NCBI GenBank assembly: GCA_047602295.1
Contig: JASGHP010000001.1
Coordinates: forward strand, 1,488,001 to 1,552,000
From: JACMLD01 sp047602295
GTDB lineage: Bacteria; Bacteroidota; Bacteroidia; Chitinophagales; Chitinophagaceae
Direction of reading: 5' to 3'
DNA length: 64,000 nucleotides
The position numbers and the translations under genes were made by a program. Shown here piece after piece: positions 49,198 through 57,828 of the stretch. Under the pieces are notes generated by a model that searched no databases, was not told the origin of the DNA, and was given only the letters and a program-made list of their open reading frames with translations. Position 1 is the first letter of the stretch; every line of letters starts with the position of its first letter.

Positions 49198-50361
49198 CTA
49201 TTCTATAACAATACAATCTGCTGCTACTTTAGCTTTCTTGCGCAATTCGTTCATGTCTGCGTCAGTTCTAGCATACACCAAAGCAACTGCCATTCTTCTA
49301 TAAGGTCTTGTACTAGGCTTGCCAAAAATGCGTACATCTGTATTGCTTGCTGTCAATGCTTTTTCTATGCCGGTAATGGTAAAATGTTCTGAAGTTTTAT
49401 TGGCCAACACAACGGCACTCGCTCCAGCTCGCTCCAACACAATTTCAGGAATAGGTAATCCTAATATGCTTCTGGCATGCAATTCAAATTCAGATAGGTT
49501 TTGTGTGCCTGCCAATGTTACCATGCCTGTATCGTGCGGACGCGGACTAAGCTCAGAAAAATAAACGCCTTTATCTGTCAGGAAAAATTCAACTCCCCAT
49601 AAGCCGGCACCGGTTAATGCTTTCGTTACTTTATTCGCCATCTCGCAGGCGTCTTTAAAATCTTTCTCACTAATGGCAACCGGCTGCCAGCTTTCCTGGT
49701 AATCGCCACGTTCCTGCCTATGGCCAATAGGCGGACAAAATAAAGTTTCCCCGTTTTTTTGTGTAACCGTAAGCAATGTGATTTCTGTATGAAAAGAAAT
49801 AAACTCTTCAATGATCACTTCTTTAATATCTCCCCTGGAATTATTAATAGCATAATCCCAAACCTTTTGCTGATCATCTATGCTTTTTAAAACCGACTGG
49901 CCTTTTCCACTGGATGACATTAAAGGTTTTACCACGCAAGGCAAGCCAATTTCCTTTACGGCTTTTGTAAATTCTTCAAAGCTGGTAGCATAGAAATATT
50001 TGGCTGTTCTTAGTCCCAGTTCTTTGCTGGCAAGATCACGAATCAACTTCCTGTTCATGGTAAAATTGGCTGCTCTTGCACTGGGGACTACCTGTATATT
50101 TTTTTCTTCGTAAGTATAGAAACGTTCTGTACGAATGGCTTCAATTTCCGGTACAATCAGATCTGGTTTAATCTTATCAACCAATGCATCCAGTTGTGTT
50201 GCATCAAGCATGTCAATCACTTCAAACCCATCGGCTACCTGCATGGCGGGTGCACCAGCGTAGCTATCAACGGCTATTACCGTTTGCCCAAGACGTTTTA
50301 ATGCAATCACTAATTCCTTGCCTAATTCTCCGCTGCCCAGCAGCATTATTTTTTTGTGCAT
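49198..50361 (-). CDS. purT: Formate-dependent phosphoribosylglycinamide formyltransferase (PurT)
   Basis: PurT makes formylglycinamide ribonucleotide from GAR, formate and ATP in purine synthesis, replacing folate-dependent PurN. The 387-residue protein is of normal length with an ATP-grasp fold: the start KIMLLGSGELGKEL, VVPEIEAI-like IVPEIEAIRTERF, the phosphate loop PLMSSSGKGQSV, the metal-binding GVEFFLTDKGVYFSELSPRPHDTGMVTL and the end KPSTRPYRRMAVALVYA. The start ATG at 50361 opens directly on the first strand. Apparently monocistronic. Confidence 0.95.
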   Translation of the reverse strand: MHKKIMLLGSGELGKELVIALKRLGQTVIAVDSYAGAPAMQVADGFEVIDMLDATQLDALVDKIKPDLIVPEIEAIRTERFYTYEEKNIQVVPSARAANFTMNRKLIRDLASKELGLRTAKYFYATSFEEFTKAVKEIGLPCVVKPLMSSSGKGQSVLKSIDDQQKVWDYAINNSRGDIKEVIIEEFISFHTEITLLTVTQKNGETLFCPPIGHRQERGDYQESWQPVAISEKDFKDACEMANKVTKALTGAGLWGVEFFLTDKGVYFSELSPRPHDTGMVTLAGTQNLSEFELHARSILGLPIPEIVLERAGASAVVLANKTSEHFTITGIEKALTASNTDVRIFGKPSTRPYRRMAVALVYARTDADMNELRKKAKVAADCIVIE

Positions 50362-50443
50362 GCCGCAAGGTAATCATTTGCAAAAACGGGCATTCAATAT
50401 TTTTCTTTAGGTTGAATAGAGGTGGAAAACTTTGAAGAAATTA

Positions 50444-50475
50444 CTAATCAAATGAACAATTAATCAACTAATTGC
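50444..50475. repeat. Octad word repeats at the end of the AsmA gene
   Basis: CTAATCAA, ATGAACAA, TTAATCAA, CTAATTGC from 50444 in exact 8-bp phase; the last word contains the TAG stop codon of the AsmA gene (50468-50470, minus strand). Confidence 0.65.
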
Positions 50476-53400
50476 TATCGTCTTTATATTCTGTTTCTTC
50501 CAGTTCTTCATCGCCCTTACCAATTTTTACTTTGGGGTTATCCTGCGTACCGGTGATGCGCATGGGTATGCCAATGATGCCGAGTGGAGGAAGACCTAAA
50601 CGCATTTTTATATTCAGCTTGCCATCAAAACTGGTTTGACCTTCTATACGCGGACGGAAACCAGCTACTTTAAATTTGAAACGCTCAATGGTGATGATAT
50701 TATTCTTAATAGTAGTCTTGATATCTACTTTAGCCATGCTTGGATTGTTGATAGAATCCTTGCCGGTTTTCTGGCTAACCGTAGAAAACAGTTTAAGCCC
50801 GTATACTTTTACATTTTTAATAGACAATACGCCGCCGCCATCCAGCGAAGGATAGATAGGATGCATATTGCCATCAAGCACGCCTTTTAAATTATAATCC
50901 AGCGATACAATGCCCTGCGCCTTGCCCGCAGAGGTGGCCATATCGTGAAACAACTTTACTTCATTGTATGCTTTCTTGATGTCAAAGTCTGTTGCTTTCA
51001 AATGATAATCAAATAACGCTTTGTATGGGCTAGTGCTATTGTAATCAGCGTCCATCAATACATTACATCCAATAAGATTAAAGCCAGTTTCTTTCAGCGT
51101 AAGCTTGCTTTGTTTAACAGCAACATTTCCTTTTACATCTTGCAGGTGCAAACCATTATAATCTACTTTTTGTGCATTGGCCTGCAGAGTAAGATCCAGG
51201 TTTGATGGAATAATGATTACGCCGGAATCAACAGGTGTGGTATTGGCAGCTACAGTTTTTACTGTGTTGTTATTAGCATCTGTTTTGGCAGGCGCAAAAG
51301 CCATAAACTCATCTGCATTGATGTAATTGGCTTTTATAGCAAAATTTCCTTTTAATACAGCATTATTGCTAAGCGCATAATCAATTACATTTTGCATATA
51401 GCCATCCATCTTAAAATCGGACTGGCCATAGGCGGCAATAAAATTGCGGAACCACATTTTATCCTGCTTAAAAGTAAACAGGCCTTCCTTTATTAAGAAT
51501 GGTTGCGGAAAATTTTCAGTAACAATTTGCAAATCTTTTGCTTCCAGCGTACCCTGGTTGCGCAATTGACTATAGCGGCCATGCGTAGCATCGCTTTGTC
51601 TTCCCTGCAAAGAAAGATCCGCTTTTATATAACCACTTACATCAATGCCTTTCCTGCTAAATACCTTGTAGATTTTCGCAATGTCCAGTTCTCCGTTTGC
51701 AGTAATGGCATAAGCAATGTCTTCAAAGTTTTGTAAAGATGCTTTTACATGAAATGGTTTTCCTTCAAAATTGAAAGAAGCAGGTTCTATTACAACAGCT
51801 AAATTTTTTAAACTACCATTATCGTCTGTTGCCTTTGCTGTTATTTGTATATCATTAATGGCATTGGGATAATGTTTTGTTTTCAGCAAACCATTTTTAA
51901 GATTGATGTCTGCAGTAGTTGCGGGGAATGTTTTCTTTTTGTCGTCGTATTTTCCTTTTGCATTAATAGCAATTTTCAACAGGCCGCTTATATCTGTGCT
52001 GTCTATTGGATAGATTTTCTTTACTTCAGATAGATTGATATTGGCTTGCAGATTAGCATCTACATCTTTATTTTGCAAACTCCCTACACTCGCATATCCT
52101 TTAATAAAATTATTGAGCGCTGTAGCAGACAAATCTTTTATGCTGAAACCAATGTGCTGGTAATTGCTATCGGGGCAAGCACTGTTCAATACAAAATTGA
52201 TGTTATTGACCTCCTGCGGCAAAGAATCATATTTAAAGTAGCCATCTTTTACGGTTGCCTGCAAATTGTATGAAGGTATACTGCGCAACACCGTTTCATG
52301 TCTAAGACTATTAGGATTAGGCCCTGAAGCATACAAACCGTTTGCGGTAAAATGAATATCCGTTTTTCCACGCAACGATACATTAGGCAAGCCCAATGCC
52401 TGGTCAAGTTTTTGCAAATCCAGTTGCGCATTTATTTTGGCATTTACAAAAGGGCGTTCAACGCCTTTGGTAGTAATAATAGCGCTGAAATATTCTTTAT
52501 CAAGATTGAAAAATATAGAATCCACTTTTACCAGCAGGCTGTCCTGGTTGATGGCAGGCATCTTTGTATCCAGGTTCAAAAAAATATTGGAAGCAGGCAA
52601 TGGCGAATTCTTGTATTTAATATAGCCATCACGGATTTTCATGTTAAAAGCAAGATCAGGCATTGCGCCTGTGGAGGCAATGTATTGTCCTTTTAATGTA
52701 AGCAGTATATCTGCAACGCCTTTAATGTCGGTTTGTTTTTCCCAGGTAATATATTGTGGCGGTAGTGCCGTAATAAAATCATCCAGCTTGCTTTTTTCTG
52801 AGGTAACGGTAAAGTCAATATCGTAACCATTCTTCAGGAAGTCAAGTTTTCCATTGAATTCAACAGGTAATCGGTTTATAACAAGGCTGTTTTTTTGAAA
52901 AAAGAATGCCAGTGAATTGGTATTGATTTTTGTAATGAGGTCTGCATTTACCTGCTTATTAAGCAGGTAAGCTTCTTTGCCAAAAGAAAAGTCAAGCGAG
53001 TCTATTTTGGCATGACTATACAGATCAAAAATGGCTTTGCTTAAATCTCCATTGCCACTATAATTAAAACCCTTTGCATTAATGAGTATGTCAATCGATT
53101 TATCGTTGTAGATAAGGTGACTGTTTTCAACAATAATTTTTTCAAGGCGTAATGCAGTACTGCTGGTGTCTGCATTGTTAGCCGCTTTTTTCTTATTGTC
53201 TACATATACATTATAATTCGCTTCTCCTTTTTCGTTTACCTCCACGTTCATAAGGGCATCGGAAATAAATATTTTGTCGATATTGATGTGGCTATCGAAA
53301 ATGAGGCTTTTAATATTGATGCCGAGCGAAATTTCATCTGCTGCTACCAATGTGTCTTTTTTAAAAGGAGCAGAACCTTTCAGTGTAAAATCGTGCAGCG

Positions 53401-53605
53401 TAACGGTAAGTGATGGAAAATGTTTGAAGAATGACAATCGCACTTTAGAAAAATTCAGTTCGCCATCAAGACTGTTGTTTGTCCAGCTTTTTATTTTTTC
53501 TGATACAGTGCCCGGAAAAAGAATGGGTATTAAGAAAAGCAACAGCAAGAAACCTGCAATGGAAAGACCTGTAACCTTAAACAACTTGATAAAAAACCGC
53601 TTCAT
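50468..53605 (-). CDS. Large AsmA family protein
   Basis: The 1,045-residue protein has an N-terminal membrane helix (VTGLSIAGFLLLLFLIPILF) and then a long beta-rich AsmA-like region typical of bridge-like lipid transfer proteins of the inner membrane, with SEKIKSWTNNSLDGELNFSKVRLSFFKHFPSLTVTLHDFTLKG after it, repeated FxxKGxxYxxxG-type strands and a C-terminal AsmA signature (RFKVAGFRPRIEGQTSFDGKLNIKMRLGLPPLG). Homologues such as AsmA, TamB and YhdP shape the lipid and protein content of the outer membrane. Monocistronic, with no export partner in view. TAG stop within the octads. Confidence 0.88.
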   Translation of the reverse strand: MKRFFIKLFKVTGLSIAGFLLLLFLIPILFPGTVSEKIKSWTNNSLDGELNFSKVRLSFFKHFPSLTVTLHDFTLKGSAPFKKDTLVAADEISLGINIKSLIFDSHINIDKIFISDALMNVEVNEKGEANYNVYVDNKKKAANNADTSSTALRLEKIIVENSHLIYNDKSIDILINAKGFNYSGNGDLSKAIFDLYSHAKIDSLDFSFGKEAYLLNKQVNADLITKINTNSLAFFFQKNSLVINRLPVEFNGKLDFLKNGYDIDFTVTSEKSKLDDFITALPPQYITWEKQTDIKGVADILLTLKGQYIASTGAMPDLAFNMKIRDGYIKYKNSPLPASNIFLNLDTKMPAINQDSLLVKVDSIFFNLDKEYFSAIITTKGVERPFVNAKINAQLDLQKLDQALGLPNVSLRGKTDIHFTANGLYASGPNPNSLRHETVLRSIPSYNLQATVKDGYFKYDSLPQEVNNINFVLNSACPDSNYQHIGFSIKDLSATALNNFIKGYASVGSLQNKDVDANLQANINLSEVKKIYPIDSTDISGLLKIAINAKGKYDDKKKTFPATTADINLKNGLLKTKHYPNAINDIQITAKATDDNGSLKNLAVVIEPASFNFEGKPFHVKASLQNFEDIAYAITANGELDIAKIYKVFSRKGIDVSGYIKADLSLQGRQSDATHGRYSQLRNQGTLEAKDLQIVTENFPQPFLIKEGLFTFKQDKMWFRNFIAAYGQSDFKMDGYMQNVIDYALSNNAVLKGNFAIKANYINADEFMAFAPAKTDANNNTVKTVAANTTPVDSGVIIIPSNLDLTLQANAQKVDYNGLHLQDVKGNVAVKQSKLTLKETGFNLIGCNVLMDADYNSTSPYKALFDYHLKATDFDIKKAYNEVKLFHDMATSAGKAQGIVSLDYNLKGVLDGNMHPIYPSLDGGGVLSIKNVKVYGLKLFSTVSQKTGKDSINNPSMAKVDIKTTIKNNIITIERFKFKVAGFRPRIEGQTSFDGKLNIKMRLGLPPLGIIGIPMRITGTQDNPKVKIGKGDEELEETEYKDDSN

Positions 53606-54046
53606 GGGGTAAAGATAAACACAGATGCTAATTTTTTCTAATTGGCAGCAACAAGCGAACCCCTGTTTGCTAAGAAAAGCATGCTACACGGGATGCTGAA
53701 GATGAATAATGGTTTACAGTACAAGAGTGCGACGCAAGAATGCTCAATAGTACTATTACAGCTGGGCACATAATAATGATAGAACAATCATTCATAGATT
53801 GAGCAGGAACATTTGGGCTTTGGTAGATAAAATGCTTCAATAATTTAGTATTGACCGCCTTTAAAAATGCCGGATTCAAGTTTATGCACCACCAATAATG
53901 CCTTATATTTGCAGCCTGCTTTTCATAAGCCTCTCAAAAACAATTTGTTTTGATCTGCCCTGTGCATCGTTCCCTGATTACTGAAAATAACAATTGAAAA
54001 GGCTTATTTCTACTTTTTTGTATAAATTGATTAGTATCTTTGCAAA
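53606..54046. promoter_or_regulatory. Intergenic region with suf promoter candidates
   Basis: About 440 bp without a gene. TATATTTG at 53904-53911, with TTTA 19 bp before it (53881-53884), is a plausible promoter for sufB and leaves a leader of about 130 nt. A second TATCTTTG (54035-54042) lies only 4 bp before the sufB ATG, which would give a leaderless message if used. No binding site for the Rrf2 regulator could be identified. Confidence 0.5.
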
Positions 54047-55534
54047 ATGAATACAGACAGCTTACAGCCGGTAAAAGATGATGCAAATGACAGCCTCAGC
54101 ACGATTGAAAGGACCGTTTTAAGCGACTACAAATACGGTTTTGTTACCAATATAGAAGCTGACGAAGCGCCGATGGGCCTCTCTGAAGACACCATCCGCT
54201 TTATTTCTTCCAAAAAAAATGAGCCGCAATGGATGCTGGACTGGCGCCTGAAGGCCTTTGCTTACTGGAAGAAAATTGCCAACGAATCGCCGGAATGGGC
54301 CAATATTAAGTTTCCTGCCATCAATTTCCAGGACATTATTTATTACTCTGCACCCAAACAGAAAAAAACTATTAATAGCCTGGATGAAATTGATCCGGAG
54401 CTGAGAAAGACATTTGAGAAGTTAGGTATTTCTCTTGACGAGCAGAAACGACTGAGCGGTGTAGCTGTAGATGCAGTAATAGATAGTGTTTCTATTGGCA
54501 CTTCATTTAAAAAGCAACTGGCAGAGCTGGGCATTATCTTTTGCTCTATGAGCGAAGCTATACAGGAACATCCGGACCTGATTCAACAACACCTGAGCTC
54601 TGTAGTGCCTATTACCGATAATTTTTATGCTGCACTGAATGCTGCGGTGTTTAGCGACGGCTCTTTCTGTTATATACCAAAGGGCGTTCGTTGCCCAATG
54701 GAACTCTCCACGTATTTCCGCATTAACGCAGAAAATACCGGCCAGTTTGAAAGAACATTGATTGTAGCCGAAGAAGGCAGCTACGTTAGCTACCTGGAAG
54801 GTTGTACCGCACCCATGCGTGATGAAAACCAATTGCACGCAGCCGTGGTAGAACTGATTGCCATGGACAATGCAGAGATAAAATATTCTACCGTACAAAA
54901 CTGGTATCCTGGCGATAAAGAAGGTAAGGGTGGTATTTACAATTTTGTAACCAAGCGTGGAATTTGCAAAGGCAACCATTCAAAAATATCATGGACGCAG
55001 GTAGAAACCGGCTCTGCTATTACCTGGAAATATCCCAGCGTAATATTAAAAGGCGATAATTCTACCGGTGAGTTTTATTCTATTGCAGTTACCAATAATC
55101 ACCAGCAGGCAGATACCGGTACCAAGATGATGCATGTAGGCAAAAACACCAAGAGCCGTATTGTATCCAAAGGTATTTCTGCAGGTGTGAGCAATAATAG
55201 TTATCGTGGTTTGGTGCAGGTAGGTAAGAATGCAGCCAATGCACGCAATTTCTCACAGTGCGATTCTTTGCTGCTGGGCGATAAATGTGGTGCGCATACT
55301 TTTCCTTATATAGAAGTGAAAAACAGCACTGCTGTTGTAGAGCATGAAGCCACCACTTCTAAAATTGGTGAAGACCAGATATTTTATTGCAATCAACGTG
55401 GCATAGATACAGAAACGGCTGTGGCACTAATCATTAATGGTTTTGCCAAAGAAGTAATGAACCAATTGCCCATGGAGTTTGCAGTAGAAGCGCAGAAATT
55501 ATTGGCGATTAGTTTGGAAGGCAGCGTAGGATAG
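54047..55534 (+). CDS. sufB: Fe-S cluster assembly scaffold SufB
   Basis: SufB is the scaffold on which the SUF machine builds iron-sulfur clusters, in a SufB-SufC2-SufD complex. The 495-residue protein has the family blocks FCSMSEAIQEHPDLIQQHL, NAAVFSDGSFCYIPKGVRCPMELSTYFRIN and, near the C-terminus, LLGDKCGAHTFPYIEVKNSTAVVEHEATTSKIGEDQIFYC, which holds the conserved Cys and the Glu/His used in cluster building. A second copy of the early domain (NTDSLQPVKDDA start) is normal. First gene of a suf operon. The stop is TAG, followed by palindromes before sufC. Confidence 0.97.
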   Translation: MNTDSLQPVKDDANDSLSTIERTVLSDYKYGFVTNIEADEAPMGLSEDTIRFISSKKNEPQWMLDWRLKAFAYWKKIANESPEWANIKFPAINFQDIIYYSAPKQKKTINSLDEIDPELRKTFEKLGISLDEQKRLSGVAVDAVIDSVSIGTSFKKQLAELGIIFCSMSEAIQEHPDLIQQHLSSVVPITDNFYAALNAAVFSDGSFCYIPKGVRCPMELSTYFRINAENTGQFERTLIVAEEGSYVSYLEGCTAPMRDENQLHAAVVELIAMDNAEIKYSTVQNWYPGDKEGKGGIYNFVTKRGICKGNHSKISWTQVETGSAITWKYPSVILKGDNSTGEFYSIAVTNNHQQADTGTKMMHVGKNTKSRIVSKGISAGVSNNSYRGLVQVGKNAANARNFSQCDSLLLGDKCGAHTFPYIEVKNSTAVVEHEATTSKIGEDQIFYCNQRGIDTETAVALIINGFAKEVMNQLPMEFAVEAQKLLAISLEGSVG

Positions 55535-55543
55535 GGTGATAGA

Positions 55544-55651
55544 GACAAGGCATGCCTTGTCTGTACAAAAGCAAGCAAGCCCCGAAGGGGCGCAATATAA
55601 AAAGCGATGGGCGCGGCCCGTCGAATTAAAAAGAGACGGGTAAAGCCCGTC
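55544..55651. repeat. Cluster of four GC-rich palindromes between sufB and sufC
   Basis: In order: a perfect 18-bp palindrome GACAAGGCATGCCTTGTC (55544-55561); GCCCC-GAA-GGGGC (55579-55591); GATGGGC-GCG-GCCCGTC (55606-55622); and GACGGG-TAAAG-CCCGTC (55635-55651). The last two share the GACGGGC word. They are different in composition and symmetry from the heptad arrays. They resemble short dispersed palindromic repeats (REP-like) and have no coding role. Confidence 0.8.
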
Positions 55652-55672
55652 GCGAAAAAAGAAAAATCAATT

Positions 55673-56437
55673 ATGTTATCAATTCAGAATTTACACGCGG
55701 GTATTGAAGAGAAGCAGATTTTAAAAGGAATCAATCTTGAAATAAAAGCAGGTGAAGTGCATGCTATCATGGGACCCAACGGTTCCGGCAAAAGCACCTT
55801 GGCTTCTGTGTTGGCGGGCAAGTCTAATTACACAGTAACTGACGGTTCTGTAGAATTTTTAGGAAAAGATTTATTGGAACTATCACCTGAGAAAAGAGCA
55901 GGCGAAGGTGTGTTTCTCGGTTTTCAGTACCCGGTAGAGATACCAGGTCTTAGCACTACCAATTTTATAAAAACAGCGGTAAATGAAGTAAGAAAATACC
56001 GTGGTGAAGAACCGCTGGATGCAGTTTCATTCTTAAAGTTGATGAAAGAAAAAATGGCGCTGATGAGTATTGATCAGTCATTGCTGAGCCGTCCATTAAA
56101 CGAAGGTTTTTCTGGTGGTGAAAAAAAGCGCAACGAAATTTTCCAGATGGCGATGTTGCAGCCGAAATTTGCAATTTTGGATGAAACAGATTCTGGTTTG
56201 GATATTGATGCCATCCGTATTGTAGCAGGTGGTGTAAATAAATTAAGAAGCAAAGACAATGCAGTGTTGCTGGTAACACACTATCAGCGTTTGCTGGATT
56301 ATATCGTTCCTGATTTTGTGCATGTATTATACAACGGCCGCATTGTAAGGTCTGGCACCAAAGAACTTGCATTTGAGCTGGAAGAAAGAGGCTACGATTT
56401 TATTAAGAACGAAGTGAATGTAGGACAGGAAGCGTAG
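55673..56437 (+). CDS. sufC: Fe-S cluster assembly ATPase SufC
   Basis: SufC is the ABC-type ATPase that drives SufB-SufD conformational change. The ATG at 55673 gives MLSIQNLHAGIEEKQIL and 254 residues, the normal length; a frame extending to 55607 adds 22 basic residues encoded by the palindrome cluster and is rejected. Walker A GPNGSGKST (34-42), the signature FSGGEKKR, Walker B FAILDETDSGLD and the switch His (LLVTHYQRLL) are intact. Second suf gene, 138 bp after sufB. TAG stop followed at once by heptad repeats. Confidence 0.97.
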   Translation: MLSIQNLHAGIEEKQILKGINLEIKAGEVHAIMGPNGSGKSTLASVLAGKSNYTVTDGSVEFLGKDLLELSPEKRAGEGVFLGFQYPVEIPGLSTTNFIKTAVNEVRKYRGEEPLDAVSFLKLMKEKMALMSIDQSLLSRPLNEGFSGGEKKRNEIFQMAMLQPKFAILDETDSGLDIDAIRIVAGGVNKLRSKDNAVLLVTHYQRLLDYIVPDFVHVLYNGRIVRSGTKELAFELEERGYDFIKNEVNVGQEA

Positions 56438-56440
56438 GAA

Positions 56441-56503
56441 GAAGTCGGAAGTCAGAGGTCTGACATCCGACATCCGATTTCTGACTTCAGACTTCTTACT
56501 TCT
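56441..56503. repeat. Heptad word repeats between sufC and sufD
   Basis: Nine words in exact phase: GAAGTCG, GAAGTCA, GAGGTCT, GACATCC, GACATCC, GATTTCT, GACTTCA, GACTTCT, TACTTCT. The first half uses GAAGTCN and the second half its complement GACTTCN, so the array folds into a hairpin centred near 56472. It starts 3 bp after the sufC TAG and ends 20 bp before sufD. Confidence 0.85.
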
Positions 56504-56523
56504 TTCTCAAATAAATACAATAA

Positions 56524-57828
56524 ATGAACACAGCATATATAAAAGAACGTTTTGATCAGTTGCAATTGAATGATAAAGGTGATAGCCTGCAGGCGGTACG
56601 CCGCAATGCATTTGATGCATTCAGCAAAATGGGCATTCCTGGTTCCAAGCATGAAGAATGGAAATATACCCGCATAGCCGGCTTGTTTAATAAAGAATAC
56701 ATTTTTGCAGAAGCTGCTGCAAAAACAATCAGTGCAGATAAATTGAATGCAGTGCGTCTTCCGGGTTTTGAAAATGCGAATGAACTGGTATTTGTAAATG
56801 GTATTTTTTCTTCGCAATTATCAAACATTCGTTCCAAAGCCTTGGTGGTATTGCCACTGGAAGAAGCTGCAGCAAATGAATACGCAACAATTGTAAAAGA
56901 AAATCTTGGTCATAGTGCAAAGTATTTAAATGATGGCATCAACGCATTAAATACAGCTTTTGTACAGGGCGCCATATTTGTGCATGTAAAGAAAGGGCAG
57001 GTGCCTGATCATCCTGTTTACATTTACCATATAGCAGATGCTGGTGCAGAAAATGTTTTTTCTCAGCCACGCAGCCTGTTCCACATTGCTGAAAATGCGC
57101 AGGTACAAATAGTAGAAACATTTGCAACGCTGGGCAATGCAGAAAGTTTTACCAACCAGGTAATGGAGATAGTAGTGGAGAAAGATGCATTGCTGGAGTT
57201 TTATAAAATACAAAATGATAAAGCCAGCACCAGCCAGGTAAGCACTACGCATATCAGGCAGACAGGTAAAAGCTATACGCATGTGGTGACCATTTCATTG
57301 AATGGCGGCATTGTGCGCAACAACCTGAACATGGTAATGGAAGCGTCTTATTGTGAAGCGCATTTGTATGGTTTGTATTTCCAGGGCGGACAAACACATA
57401 TTGACAATCATACCGTGGTTGACAATGTAAAACCCAATTGCCTTAGCAACGAGTTGTACAAAGGTGTAATGAACGATAAGTCTACTGCTGTTTTCAACGG
57501 TAAAATATTTGTAAGACAGGATGCGCAAAAAACAAATGCGTACCAGTCTAATAAAAATATATTGCTGTCATCTGATGCAAGTGTAAATACAAAGCCACAG
57601 TTGGAAATTTTTGCAGACGATGTAAAATGTTCACATGGCTGTACCATTGGCCAGTTAGATGAAGAAGCATTGTTTTACCTGCAGGCAAGAGGAATTAATG
57701 AAGACATTGCAAAATCCTTATTGGTGCATGCATTTGCAATAGACATATTGGAACATGTAAAACCACCACAAATACGTGCCCACATCAATCAATTGATCTC
57801 ACAAAGTTTAGAATTTGATATAGCATGA
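56524..57828 (+). CDS. sufD: Fe-S cluster assembly protein SufD
   Basis: SufD is the SufB paralogue of the SufBC2D complex, needed for iron acquisition. The 434-residue protein has the N-terminal FSKMGIPGSKHEEWKYTRI signature, a beta-helical centre and the C-terminal DDVKCSHGCTIGQLDEEALFYLQARGI with the conserved His that pairs with SufB. Length is normal. It follows the heptad array, and its TGA overlaps the start codon of sufS (ATGA), which implies translational coupling. Confidence 0.97.
   Translation: MNTAYIKERFDQLQLNDKGDSLQAVRRNAFDAFSKMGIPGSKHEEWKYTRIAGLFNKEYIFAEAAAKTISADKLNAVRLPGFENANELVFVNGIFSSQLSNIRSKALVVLPLEEAAANEYATIVKENLGHSAKYLNDGINALNTAFVQGAIFVHVKKGQVPDHPVYIYHIADAGAENVFSQPRSLFHIAENAQVQIVETFATLGNAESFTNQVMEIVVEKDALLEFYKIQNDKASTSQVSTTHIRQTGKSYTHVVTISLNGGIVRNNLNMVMEASYCEAHLYGLYFQGGQTHIDNHTVVDNVKPNCLSNELYKGVMNDKSTAVFNGKIFVRQDAQKTNAYQSNKNILLSSDASVNTKPQLEIFADDVKCSHGCTIGQLDEEALFYLQARGINEDIAKSLLVHAFAIDILEHVKPPQIRAHINQLISQSLEFDIA

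Noticed and set aside
53670..53879. A 69-residue frame between AsmA and sufB
   Set aside because: No motif and no sign of expression; more likely part of the suf upstream region.
55607..55672. Longer SufC start with a basic 22-residue extension
   Set aside because: The extension is translated palindrome DNA; SufC family proteins begin at the MLSI-type start.
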